Shown here: piece by piece, positions 1-18,574 of the stretch | Layout: each line of letters begins with the position of its first letter | Numbering within the stretch: the stretch's first letter is position 1 | Assembly: GCA_030272155.1 (NCBI GenBank) | Contig: CP126197.1 | Span: 3,278,001-3,342,000, forward strand | DNA length: 64,000 nt | Direction of reading: 5' to 3' | Source of the DNA: Tetradesmus obliquus | Lineage: Eukaryota > Chlorophyta > Chlorophyceae > Sphaeropleales > Scenedesmaceae | Notes under the pieces: generated by a model | Told to the model about the DNA's origin: nothing | The model's input: the letters and a program-made list of their open reading frames with translations, nothing else | Databases searched by the model: none | Position numbers and translations under genes: made by a program

Positions 1-6398
<6,398 letters not shown>

Positions 6399-6866
6399 GA
6401 TGGACGTGTGAAGAACTGACAGCAGGGCTAGCGGATCTCCACAGCAAGCCCGATCAGTGCCTTTTCGAACAGCCAGCGACCACCAGCAAGTGTTGTGATC
6501 GCGTGGGGCATGATCCGCCTACATGGTTGCAGTACACGAGTCCAGCACGACTCCCCAGAACCCCAGTAACGATTCCTGTGCGTGTGCTGCAGGCATCCCC
6601 TGTATGATCACTTATGGATGATGTTTACGAGGAATGGCTTTGTTTGAGCTGCATTGGAGTCGTCATTGTGCAGGGCAGACTTGCTGACTTGTACTGCTGC
6701 TGCTGACAGAGGCTGATCTCAAGGGACCTCAGGCTCACTCAAGCCGAGACCCACACAGAAGTTAGAACAGGCCCTGAGAATGACAATAAGTGAACCAACT
6801 CAGCGTTGAGACACCACTCATTGATCTGTTAGGCCCCAGCTGTTCCCTCAGTGAGGGCCTGCCCCG
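6399..6866. promoter_or_regulatory. Divergent intergenic region between LPD and P450
   Basis: These 468 bp separate the start codons of the leftward LPD gene and the rightward P450 gene, so they must hold both 5' UTRs and probably a shared promoter. I see no convincing TATA box or known cis element. Confidence 0.4.
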
Positions 6867-8796
6867 ATGTTACTGGCAGTAATCAATGCCTGCCTGCTGC
6901 TGGCAGCAGCAGCGTGGCTATGGAGCCGCGTGCACTTCAAAAGCAGCACAGCAGTACCTGTGGTGCCTGGCTTGCCGCTGCTTGGCAGCGTCATTGCGCT
7001 TGGCAGGGGCGGCACTGCTTTCTTGTCCCAGTGCAGGCAGCAGGTGCGCGAATGCGGCCACATCTCGCAACAGCCATTCAACTTCCCCTGCACATGCTTA
7101 AACTACGTAATTTCCTGCAGCAGATGGTGTGATCTTGGGTTATGTTTGAATGCTGCCACAGCAGCTTCTCTGCCTAGCCGGAGGATCAACATCATCAACT
7201 ACGTCGCATGCATCCCATCACATGAAATCGCATCACTCAGCAGGGTGATGTCCAGCCGCAGCAAATGTGGCACAGCATGCTCCTGCCCCAACTGCTGCTG
7301 ACAGCGAGCGTAACCTACCTGCCGCTGCTCGCTGCTGTGTGCTGTGCTGTGTGCTGCTGCAGTTTGGCGATGTGTTCTGCCTGCGCGTGCTGCACCAGCG
7401 CATGGTGTTTGTGTTTGACCCCGCAATGCTGTCGCTGTTCTTCAAGGCGCCCGAGAGCCAGGTCAGCTTCAAGTGAGTTCAGCTTATGTCTGTGCTGAGC
7501 ACTGCTTACGTTGATGCTGAGTAATGCTGATGCAGGCTTGTGCCAGGTCAGCTTCAAGTGAGTACAGCCTACGCCTATGCTGAGTACTGCTTATGCGTAT
7601 GCTGAGTAATGCTGATGCTTATGCTGAAGAATGTTTGTGCCAGGTCAGCTTCAAGTGAGTAATGCGCCCGCCTATGCTGAGTAACGCTTGCGTTCATGCA
7701 CTGAGTAATGCTGATGCCTACGCTAAGTAATGCTGAAGTGTAAGCTGAGTAGTGCTGGTGTCTATGCTGAGTGGTGCTTGCGCCAGGTCAGCTTCAAGTG
7801 AGGACATGGCTGCCCAGCGCACGTTGCCACATCAATGTGGCGACCCAGATGTGCGCTGTCATACAGCCAACTTCAGCATGTCAACGGGAAGATGACAACA
7901 GCATCGTACAGTGCCAACACATGCAGGATCAATACAGCATGATTAGTAGCGTACATCACTGCCTTATGTGACAGGAAACCCCTTCTCAGCCCTCTTAACA
8001 ACTCTGTGCACTGAAATCTTTCACCTACTTCTCTCAGGCCGGCCGTCAAGCGCTTCACTCAGCGAGTGTACGGCCTGCCATCTTCTGAGTTCTTCGAGCG
8101 CCATGAGCCGCTGCTTGCGACGTTGCGGCAGCTGCTGGTGCCGGCTGAACTTGAAGTGCTGGGGCGGGCGCTGCTGCGCTATGCGGCGCCGCAGCTGCAG
8201 GCCTGGCAGCAGCAGGGCAAGGTGTGTGGAAGGCTTGGAAGATAGCTGGCAGGCATCTCTCAGCAAGCCACCCTGCTAGACAGAGCTTGCCATTATGTTG
8301 CCGTTGTCTGAAGGATGTGGTTGCGCTAAGGTGCTGTGTCAGGTTGTCTGAACTGCAACACTGAACTTCTGCATACTCACACGCTTGCGGGTTGAGCTTT
8401 GGGTTTCCTGGTGCCTGCTGTTCCCATTCTGCGGGCCATGTGGTGTGACATGAATGATGGTAAATCATCACACATTTACGCCGCTGCCACTTGAACAACT
8501 GCAGGTTGAGCTGTGGGCGTCCTGTCAGCGGCTGGTGTTCCAGTCAGCGGGCCGCGTGCTGTTCGGGGAGGCCTTCTTTGACCGGCACGGCCTGCAGGCA
8601 GTGCAGCGGGAATTCCTCACCTTTGAGGAGAACTTCGAGGTGTGAAGTTACAATTCCTTTGATCAATATAATTTCATAGCTCTCTGATCAAGACCATCGC
8701 CTGCACAAATTGAGTTGCATGCATGCCTGCTATGTTATGGTCAAGGGCTGATACCGCGGCGGCGTCCTGGAACCCATGTACATTGCTGCTCTGACC

Positions 8797-8838
<42 letters not shown>

Positions 8839-10646
8839 TCTGCACCAGATCGCTGCCTCGCCTGTACCCCACCTGCTGCTGCCAGCCTTCCGCCGCTCAC
8901 GCAGCGCGCTGCTGGCCATGTTTCAGCAGTCCCTGGCAGCAGGGGACCTCAAAGGCACTGTGGTTGACCAGCTGCTGCAGGGGTGAGCTGCCAGCATCTT
9001 CTGGTGTTATTCTGTGTTGCAGTACAATGCAACTTAGTCTACCCATGTTTCAGCAGTGCCTGGCAGCGGGGGCTTCAAGGGCACTGTGGTTGACCAGCTG
9101 CTGCAGGGGTGAGCTGCCAGCATCCTGTGTTTGTGTATTATCCAATACTACGTACATGTGTCATCTGCGCCGGGAACGTGCGCCCGCAACTGTTCCATAA
9201 CGCCTTGCGCTGTTCAGGTGTGGCATGCCTGAGCAGTACCAGCCAAACCTGCTGCTGGCGGTGCTATGGGCATCCCAGGCCAACTCCATGCCTGCAATGC
9301 AACATTCATACAACCCAACCGCACTGCTGCTGTTGCCCTGTGCTGCTGCTGCTCAGGTGCGGCATGCCTGAGCGGTACCAGCCAAACCTACTGCTGGCGG
9401 TGCTATGGGCATCCCAGGCCAACTCCATGCCTACAATGCAACTCCTGCGTACAACCCAACCGCACTGCTGCTGCCCTGTGCTGCTGCTGCTCAGGTGTGG
9501 CATGCCTGAGCGGTACCAGCCAAATCTACTGCTGGCGGTGCTGTGGGCATCTCAGGCCAACTCCATGCCTACAATGCAACATTCATACAACCCCACCGCA
9601 CTGCTGCTGCTGCCATTTGCTGCTGCTGCTCAGGTGTGGCATGCCTGAGCGGTACCAGCCAAACCTACTGCTGGCGGTGCTGTGGGCATCCCAGGCCAAC
9701 CCCATTGCTACAATGCAACTTCCATGCATACAACCCAACCGCACTGTTGCTGCTGCCATGTGCTGCTGCTGCTCAGGTGTGGCATGCCTGAGCGGTACCA
9801 GCCAAACCTACTGCTGGCGGTGCTATGGGCATCCCAGGCCAACCCCATTGCTACAATGCAACTTCCATGCATACAACCCAACCGCACTGTTGCTGCTGCC
9901 ATGTGCTGCTGCTGCTCAGGTGTGGCATGCCTGAGCGGTACCAGCCAAACCTACTGCTGGCGGTGCTATGGGCATCCCAGGCCAACTCCATGCCTACAAT
10001 GCAACTCCTGCGTACAACCCAACCGCACTGCTGCTGCCCTGTGCTGCTGCTGCTCAGGTGTGGCATGCCTGAGCGGTACCAGCCAAATCTACTGCTGGCG
10101 GTGCTGTGGGCATCTCAGGCCAACTCCATGCCTACAATGCAACATTCATACAACCCCACCGCACTGCTGCTGCTGCCATTTGCTGCTGCTGCTCAGGTGT
10201 GGCATGCCTGAGCGGTACCAGCCAAACCTACTGCTGGCGGTGCTATGGGCATCCCAGGCCAACTCCATGCCTACAATGCAACTCCTGCGTACAACCCAAC
10301 CGCACTGCTGCTGCCCTGTGCTGCTGCTGCTCAGGTGTGGCATGCCTGAGCGGTACCAGCCAAACCTGCTGCTGGCGGTGCTGTGGGCATCCCAGGCCAA
10401 CTCCATGCCGGCTTTGCAACATTCATACAACCCCACCGCACTGCTGCTGCTGCCATTTGCTGCTGCTGCTCAGGTGTGGCATGCCTGAGCGCTACCAGCC
10501 AAACCTACTGCTGGCGGTGCTGTGGGCTTCTCAAGCCAACTCCATGCCTGCCCTGCACTGGTCCCTAGCATTCCTGCTGCTGCCGGAGCAAGCAGCAGCG
10601 CGGCAGAAAGTCCTTGCGCAGCTGTCAGATGCAGCAAACAAGCAGC

Positions 10647-10686
<40 letters not shown>

Positions 10687-10936
10687 GGATGCAGCTGGTG
10701 TTGATGCTGCCACTGCTGCTGCCATGATCCAGCTGGCGATGGATAAGAGCAGCTATGTGTCTCGCTGTGTAGCAGAGGCAGTACGCTTAAGGCTGCACAG
10801 CATTGCTATCCGGTACGTGGCAGTACAGGATCTTGTACTGCCGAGGAGCCCAGGCAGTACAGCAGCAGGCAGTACAGCAGCAGGCAGTACAGCTGCAGGC
10901 AGTACAACCACTTTCAACAAAGAAACACAGCAGAAT

Positions 10937-10976
<40 letters not shown>

Positions 10977-11492
10977 TGGTAAGGGTGCCGCGCGGCAGCG
11001 TGCTGTGCATCTGCCCAGTGGAGAGCCATCATGACAGCAGGCTGTTTCCGGGGGACCCCTGGGGTTTTTACCCTGACAGGCCTGGGGTTCAGGGTTTGCA
11101 GCCAGGCACGGTGGTGCCGTCGCTTGCAGGAATGGGCTATGGCGGAGGTTTTTGGAGGTGAGGTCAGGTGGTTGAAATGCGAGAGTTTGCAGGAAACGGC
11201 TGGCTTGCAGAGTTTGTTGCCTTGCTCCAAGGATCATACGGACTGTCCGTAACGGACACCAGCGTACGGCGTACAGCGCTGCATAATGTACAAGCTGCAA
11301 CAGCTGGGGCTGAATCTGCAGCCAGAAGCACACAGCTAAGCCACCCTGGCATGCCTCTCGGGTAACACAAGGCTCACGTCTCAGTGCTGGTGCCGCATAC
11401 AAAGGCATGTGATCGCATGTACATTGCGCCCGGAGACAGCAGTGCTTGGCACGTGCCTGTTTCTGAACGTGGCTGTCCTCTACTTCTGCCTG

Positions 11493-11549
<57 letters not shown>

Positions 11550-11728
11550 AGGTGCCCAGGCAGGTTTTTTGCTGAGATGGAGCTTGCGCTGCTGCTGCAG
11601 CTGGTGCTGCTGCAGCTGCACCTCACGCCAGTGCCAGCACCAGCAGCAGCAGCAGCAACAGATTCCGCCCACCCAACACCAACAGCAACAACAGCAGCAG
11701 ACACCAGAGGACGCAAGCCGTCTGGGCC

Positions 11729-11771
<43 letters not shown>

Positions 11772-12005
11772 GCAGCAGCAGCAAGCGCAGCCAAAGGCTG
11801 GCAGCGGCTGCTGCCGAAGAGTTTGCAGGATGTGCTAGTCTTTGGGCTGGGAGCACTCGGCGGCAGCCAGCAGCAGGCAGCGCAGTGGCGCGCTAGCGGC
11901 GACCCGCAGCGGCGGCTGCCGGCGGCAAACCTGCTGCGGCTGGTGGGGTTCAAGGTGCCCCTAGAACCCTGGTGGCTGGCGGTGACACCGCGGCGGCAGC
12001 TGTAG
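6867..12005 (+). CDS. Cytochrome P450, CYP7/CYP8-like
   Basis: Membrane-anchored haem-thiolate enzyme. Exons: 6867-7043, 7363-7472, 8038-8221, 8505-8639, 8849-8982, 10474-11157, 11552-12005; phases close throughout, giving 625 aa, longer than the usual 500. Residues 1-20 form a hydrophobic anchor, followed by the proline hinge VPVVPGLPLLGS. The I-helix reads LLLAVLWASQANSMPALHW, the CYP7-type A-x-x-N version that lacks the usual acid-Thr pair. K-helix ExxR is EAVR. The haem loop GYGGGFWRCPGR is split by intron 6 one residue before the Cys ligand (about Cys476). Extra length comes from poly-Gln tracts (10647-10685, 10937-10974), a GSTAA repeat (10853-10910) and an Ala-rich insert after the haem loop (11640-11800). 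Relatives act on sterols and oxysterols or as prostacyclin synthase; the substrate here is unknown. The acceptor of exon 6 could be any of ten near-identical copies; 10474 is the one continuous with the rest of the exon. Confidence 0.88.
7473..7803 (+). repeat. Minisatellite with three echoes of P450 exon 2 donor edge
   Basis: The exon 2 end gtcagcttcaa plus gtgagt donor (7462-7478) recurs near 7548, 7645 and 7786. Between them is a minisatellite built from gctgagtaatgctgatgc-like units. Confidence 0.85.
8389..8445 (+). repeat. Echo of P450 exon 4 acceptor edge
   Basis: Diverged copy of 8500-8556 (acceptor plus VELWASC coding start), 112 bp upstream of the real site. Confidence 0.6.
9040..9117 (+). 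repeat. Echo of P450 exon 5 donor edge
   Basis: Near-identical copy of 8917-8994 (FQQSLAAGDLKGTVVDQLLQ end plus gtgagc donor) with a one-base shift that breaks the frame. Confidence 0.9.
9218..10473 (+). repeat. Nine-fold echo array of P450 exon 6 acceptor edge
   Basis: Copies begin at 9218, 9357, 9495, 9634, 9777, 9920, 10058, 10197 and 10335, with the real exon at 10474. Spacing is 138-143 bp. Each unit is a CTG-rich tract ending ctcag, then about 80 bp encoding CGMPERYQPNLLLAVLWASQ, then an intron-like tail. Units 9357-9634 and 9920-10197 match as a block, showing higher-order amplification about 563 bp apart. Confidence 0.97.
11497..11551 (+). repeat. CTG run forming the last P450 3' splice site
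   Basis: About 18 CTG units end directly in the cag acceptor before the haem-Cys codon exon (11552). Confidence 0.9.
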
Positions 12006-13299
12006 GGTGGTGTATGCCTTGCAGCTGTCCGGGCTGTAGCAGTGTGTCATGAGTCTTGACTCATGTTGGGTGTTGTGCACGCAGTATGTCAGGAGGCACT
12101 GATGTATGCTTTGAAGCTGCGCACTACAGCCATGTTGCGTTTGTGCGAGCCTTATATTGCACTTCTGAGACCGGCTGCATCAATATATTGCATCAAATGC
12201 ATGCACTGCCATTATTTCCGGCACGGACTCAGTCAAGCAGCAACAGCGGCACCTGCAAGCTGTGCCTGTTGCTGCTGCCGTAGACAGATACTCTAAATGA
12301 GCACGCATCGTACATGTGAGCAGAGGACCTGTGTCTGTTGCAGCAGTTGCTGGCAGAAATGGCACACGCACCCGGCAGCGGTGCTGTGTCTGCAGAGCTG
12401 CACCTGGCCAGCTGGCTTGCGTGCAAGCATACTAGCTGCTGGGCCTGAGGCGCGCCGTCGTGCCATGCTGGCAATCGGTTCTGCGTCCAAGGATCAACAC
12501 CGCTGCATGCCACCCGAAGACTGATCGACTGTTAGAGCATGCTTCGTCACCAGCTGTGCTTGTCCATGTGGCCTCAGGTGTCTGCAGCAAGTGACGGCGG
12601 CAACTGCAGCCAGCACAGTGTATTGCTTGCAGTTACGGCTGGGCTGGAAGCCTTTTGATCAGCCATTGCAGCACTGATGAGGAGCGTGATGCATGAGCAA
12701 TTGTGTGTTTTCTCGAACGAACAGGCAGTGCCGTAAACGTGCCGATTTGTGGAAACAGTGCAGTACCACAGTACCAACAGCTGTGTGTCTGGTGATGCTG
12801 CATGCCCTGACGGCCAAGTGCCGGTTCCAACGTGCTTGCTTTAAGAAGTTTCAGCACTGGAAGTCCGCCACCCGGGGATCCAAACCAACACCCACTTCAT
12901 GGGGCTTGTTGGAGCTGACTGGCCAGGGTTTTCCACGGAGTGAGTGCTGGTCGATGGCATGATGCCCGAGATGCGGCATGCGTTAGCGATGATGCGAGAA
13001 ACAAGAGCTGCCGAAGAACAAGAGAAGCAGCGCGTGCCACCGGTGCAGTCCCCTAGTGCGTCGAGGAGCGAAGAGCAAACCGTGCATTGGACCGAATTGC
13101 GATAATGGTGAGCTGTTTATCGATTGATTACTTTGTGGAGGCAGCGCTTGAGAAGCAACCAGGAGCCGCTGGCTGATCTTTCTGATGCGGCATCACCATG
13201 CATTAGATGTTTATCTACTTCGTAAAGATGTACTTAATAGCAGAGCAAGCTCAAGCGATCACTGGTTGCTGCGTTGTTTGCCACCGCAGGGGGGAAACT
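12006..13299. other. P450 3' flank / upstream of AT-hook gene
   Basis: About 1.3 kb with no recognisable coding exon. Short open frames here have no domain and no exon-like borders. It presumably carries the P450 3' UTR and the promoter of the downstream gene. I found no TGTAA poly(A) signal just after the P450 stop. Confidence 0.35.
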
Positions 13300-16200
13300 A
13301 TGTCCAGTGATGAGCTGCTCGGCGCCTCAGTTGGTTCTCTTCTGCTGCTAAACAGCGATCAGGTGATTGGCTGGAAGCTTCAGGCTGGTCCTCCGGCGTC
13401 CTGTCGTCGCTGTTGGTTTGGCCGTGGGTGCTGATAGCACAGCCCTGAGATAGTTGCAAGGCCATGTGTGCCACATCCCTGCCATTATGTGACTTAAACG
13501 TGATGGGACACTTCAACCGCAGGTGAAGGAGTACACTTGCAGCGCACAGGCTTGCAGCGGACCGGAAGCAAAGCAGCTCTCGTCGACTGCCGCTGCTTGG
13601 CAGGTAAAGCAAGCAAGCGGCCTCGATCCAGCAGGGCACGACCGTTCTGATGCAGGGGCCCGGCGCTGTGCTGCCGGGTCAGAGCTGCTGATGCCACAGG
13701 ACACCAGCACTGTCTCAGGCTACACAGCAGCAGCGGCGGGTTGGTCAGCCACTGGCCTCAGTTGCATGGACCAGCAGCCCAACGCTTCCAGCCAACAGCA
13801 GCTGCAGCAGAATGGAGCAACACAGCAGGCTCTGGCAGGCTCGGCAGCGGGCAGCAATGATGCAGGCAGCAGCCCCAAGTCTGGCTCCTTGAACCCCACT
13901 AGCAGCATCCCATGGGGGCAGGAGCAAACCGGCGCCAGCCAACTAGCAGTTCCGCAGGCACAGCAGCAGGGCGGCATTGAGAGCAGCAGCATGCAGGCAG
14001 CGCTGCAGCAGGCGCAGCTGGCGATGCCGCAGCAGCAGCAGCAGGCCGACAACGCCAGCGGCAGCAACACGCAGCTCAGCCCAAATAGCAGCAAGATGCC
14101 TATAGCAAAGTTCCACCCATCGCTCGTAGCAGCAGTGAAGTGTGCAGCTGATATCCTGCAAACAGACGACGGCTGGAGCAAGGATGAGGCTGCAGCAACC
14201 ATCGCAGCACTAGCACAGAAGTTCCAAAGCACAAAGAGCCGCTCAGCTGCCGTCGCAGCTGCCGCCGCTGCTGCCGCAGCAGCAGCGCCCAACCGCGCGG
14301 CGGCCGACGCAGCAGCAGTTGCACACTCGCTGCTGTCGTCTCAGCCAGGTGGCAGTACCACTAGCTTGCTGCAGCAGCAGCAACAGCAGCAGGGCCAGTC
14401 TGGCAGCTCAGGTGGCAGGCCTGGCGGCATTGCTGCACTCCTGCCTAGCCAAGACCTCCTGACTGCTGCTCGCAACACACCTCGGCTGCACCCATTCCTG
14501 CCAAGCTTAGGCAAGCCCTCATCATCTGGAGCAGCAGCGGCAGCAGCAGCAGCAGGCGGCACAGCAGCAGCAGCTGCCAGGTCCGGCGACGCAGCAGGCG
14601 GCACTGCTGGCGCCTGGCAGCAGCAGCAGCAGCACAGCGGACTCGCTGGCAACAACGGCAGCATTCTCGGCTGGACAGGTGCTGGCATGGGCATTGCCGC
14701 AGCAGGCCTTGCAGGCCTAGCTGGTGGCACAGCACAGCATGAGCCTAGCCCCTCTAGCGGCCAAGGCAACAGCGCAGGCGCAGCTGCACTGCGGCCAGGC
14801 AGCCTGCATGTAGCGTGCTCAGTGGGGCACCTCGGCCTGCGGCAACAGCCGCACGACGGCTTTGCTGCTGCTGCTGCTGCCGCAGCAGCAGCTGGGAAGC
14901 CAGCCAGTGTGGACGACGCTGCAGCAGGGCCCGATGCAGTCAGCGGCAGCACTGAGGCAGCACCGGGGAGCTCGGGTGACGCCGCTGCTGCTGCTGCTGC
15001 TGCTGGTGGTGGTGCTGCTGGAGGCGCCAACAGCCAGTGTGGGGACAGGGGTGAGGCTGCAGCAGAAGCTGCCGGTGCAGCAGCAGCAGCTGCTGCTGCT
15101 GCTGCAGCTGCTGGTGTGCTGACCAGCAAGGCCAGCATGCAGGCCTCCTCAGGGCTATGCAGCAGCGCCCCTAGCTCACCTGCTGCTGCTGCTGCCGCTG
15201 CTGCTGCGGAGGCAGTAGGACAGCAGCAGCAGATGCAGCAGCAGATGCAGATGCAGCAGGTGCTGCTGCAGCCCAAGCGGGCTATGGCTGCTAGCGAAGC
15301 AGCCAATGCAGCAGTAGCAGCGCTATGTGGCGAGGACGATGACCTGGCAGATCAGGAGACAGCTGCAGCAGCTGCTGCTGCTGCCAGCGCACTGGCCAAG
15401 CGGCACCTGCAGAAGAGGGAGCAGCAGCAGCAGCAGCCGTCTGCTACTGCTGCTGCCAGCCCGCTAGATGCTGCTGGCTCTAGCGGCAATGAGCTCAAGC
15501 AAGAACAGCAGCAGCAGCAGCAGCAGGCTGATGCCGCAGGCTGCCAGGAGCAGACAGGCGCTGCGAGTGGCAGTGGGGTGGAAGCCAGCAAACAGCAGCA
15601 GCAGCTGCTTCTACAGCAGCAGCAGCAGCAGCAGGCTGGTCAGCAGCCGCAGCTGCCAATTGCGCTGCTGGCTCTGCTGCAGTCAGGGCAACCTCAGGCA
15701 CTTCCGCTGATGTCTGCGCTGCTGCGCTCAGGTAACTTGAGGCCTCCCGTAGCTGAAGCGCTGAAGACGCGGCTTGCAACGTACCTGCAGCAGCAGCAGC
15801 AGGCAGGTAGTGCTGGGCATGCAGCAGTAGCAGCCAACACAGAGGGAGCCTCTGCTGCTGCGCCAGGCGGAGCAGCAGACAAGCAGCACCAGCAGCAGCA
15901 GCCTGATGAGCAGCAGCAGCAGCAGCAGCAACCTGAGGAGCAGATGCCTCAGCAGCAGGAGCAGCAGGGTGAGTCAGAAGATGACGATGATGACGATGAC
16001 GAGGACGATGATGAGAAAGAGCAGCAGCAGCAGCAGCAGCAGCAAGCTGAGGGCCAGCAGCAGCAGGATGCAGAGCAGCTGCAGCAGAAGTTCCAGCAGC
16101 AACAGCAGCAGCTGCTGCAGCAGCAGCAGGCTGAGCTGGAAGCTCACGCGCAGCATCAGCAGCAGCAACAGATGCAGCAGCTGCAGCAGCAGCTGCAGCA

Positions 16201-16947
16201 GCAACAGCAGCAGCAGCAGCAGATGCAGCAGCTGCTGATGATGCCTGCCTCCTCAGATTCGCGCTCTGTGGGCAGCATTGCTGCTGCTGGCTCACACGCG
16301 TCAGCAGATGCGCCTATGCCAGAGCAGCCCAAGCGCAAGCGTGGGCGGCAGGCAGCAGCAGCAAAGCAGGCTGCTGCCGCTGCTGCTGCTGCTGTGACAG
16401 CAGAGCGCCCCGCCAAGCGGCAGGCCAAGGCGATCGTGGCGGCAGTCGTGAAGCACGACGCTGCTGCTGCTGCAGCTGCGATGGTGCCCGCGTCTGCGGT
16501 TGCTGGCAAGGGCAAGGGCAAGCGGGGCAGGCCATCCAAGGCAGCAGCAGCAGCGGCAGCAGCAGCAGCAGGCAGCATGGACGACCCTGCGCTTGCTGCT
16601 GCTGCTCCTATGAATGGCATGATGCAGGGCTATGGGGCCTTTATGGGTGATGGCATGAGCAGCATGTTTGCTGCTGATGCGATGAATATGGCAGGCAGTG
16701 CAGGGGCATCAGGTAACTGGTCTCACATGGGCATGGTAGACCCAGCTGCTGCAGCAGCAGCGCCCGGGTATGCTGGCGGCAGCAGCACAGAGCAGCGCAT
16801 GATGCTGCAGAGCATGAACAGCGGAGCGCTGAACAGCGCACAGGCTGGTAGCACCACTGACCTGCTGACGCAGCACATGCAGCAGCAGCAGCAGCAGCAG
16901 GGGCAGCAGCCGCAAAGCCAAGCGCAGATGTTGCAGATGCTGCTGAT

Positions 16948-16988
<41 letters not shown>

Positions 16989-17329
16989 GGCAGCCTCAGC
17001 AGCAGGGCAACGCGCTGTCAGCTGCAGCAGGCAGCAATGCAGCGAATGCTGCTGCATCCACGCAGCAGCTGCTGCAGGTGCTCCAATCGCTGCCGCCGGT
17101 AGCGGCGGCACAGGTGTCAGCAATAGCAGCCAAGCTGCCGCCGGATATGCCTCTTCAGCTGCGGAATATGCTGATCCTGCGTGCAGCAAACAGCGTCATG
17201 GCAAAGCTCGGCCAGCCTTTGAACCAGGGAGCAGCTACAGCAGCGGCGGCTGAGGACCCTGCAGCAGCAGCGGCTGCTGCTGTGGCCCCCGCAACACCTG
17301 CAACGCAGCAGTGGCCTGGAGCAGCAGAC

Positions 17330-17362
<33 letters not shown>

Positions 17363-18543
17363 AGCGGCGGCAATGCAGGCGCATCCTCTGCAAGTGCAGC
17401 AGCTGCCGCTGCGTACCCTGCAGCAGCAGCAGTATTGCAGCAGCTGAACCAGCAAGCTAGCTCTGCGTCAGACATGCTGCCTAGCATGCTTGCTGCTGCG
17501 CAGAACCATCCGCAGATGCGCAACATGCCAGCAGAGCAGCGCGAGGTAGTGCTGAAGCAGCTGCTGCAGCAGCACGCCCGCAAGCAGCAGCAGCAGCAAG
17601 CGAAGCAGCAGGCGGGCGCCAAGGACGCTGCAGCAGCGGCAGCGATGCCGGTCAACAACCCGTGGGCGATGCTGCAGCAGCAGCAGGAGAAGGAGCAGCA
17701 GCAGCAGCAGCAGCAGCAGATGCTGCTGCAGCAGCTGGGCAGTACAGGCATGTCTGGCCTCGGCAGTACATCACAGCCGATGTCCCTGGATGCGCCTTGG
17801 TCTGCCACCACAGACCCTGCTGCGCTTGCTGCGCAGGCGGTGTCTGGCCCCACCAGTGCACCAGGGTTTGGTGCCGCCAAGGGCTTAGGCAGCCAGGGTT
17901 TGGATCAGCAGGGCCTGCTGCTGCAGAACAGCCTGCAGATGGCTGGGGCCTCGTTCGGCATGGGTGCAGATGTGTACAGCAGCATGGGAGCAGCAGCAGG
18001 AGCCGGCGGCGGCGCTGCTGCTGCTGCAAACCTCATGCGGGCCAGCACTATGCCAAGTGGCATGCAGGAGGGCTTAATGGATGCTGCGCAAAGAGCAGCA
18101 TTAGGCGGGGGTGGTGAGGTCTCACACCCGGGGTCACTGCCTGGTGCTGCCTCAGGTGGCTTGCAGGGTATGCTTGCTGCTGCCGGCGGCAGCAATGCCG
18201 CGGCCGGCAATGCAGCCGCGCTGCAGAACATGCAGCGGCCGCAGTACATGCAAACCTTGGAGCAGCAGCTTGCGCTGCATGGCATGACTAAGAAGCGGCT
18301 GTTAGAGCTCATGAAGGAGGTCGGGCCCCTGCAGGCTTTAAAAAGCATCGGCATGCATCATTCAGCGCTTGCGCAGCCGGGCGCTGCTGCAGCGATGCTG
18401 GGCGGTGCTGCACAGCAGCAGCAGCAGCAGCAGCAGCCGGACCCGGCAGCTGCAGCCGCCATGCCCGCAAGCTTCAGCATGATGCAGAGCATGCAGCAGC
18501 AGCAACAGCAGCAGCAGATGCAGCAGATGCTAGGCCTGCAGTC

Positions 18544-18574
<31 letters not shown>

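Noticed and set aside
9682-10488. Long open frame reading as a Cys/Trp-rich repeat protein
   Set aside because: It is the shifted frame of the P450 acceptor array, crosses ten splice acceptors and has no start context or domain.
9218-10560. Evenly spaced direct repeats resembling a CRISPR array
   Set aside because: The repeated part is coding for a P450 I-helix, the 'spacers' are themselves repetitive, and no cas genes occur; this is eukaryotic intron sequence.
12330-12525. Possible extra exon downstream of the P450
   Set aside because: Short frames without domain match or good splice borders; the P450 already ends at an in-frame stop after a normal C-terminus.
14341-15306. 321-codon open frame opposite the AT-hook gene (also one at 18586-19938)
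   Set aside because: Poly-Ala, Cys and Leu shadow of GCA/CAG repeats on the other strand; such runs rarely give stops.
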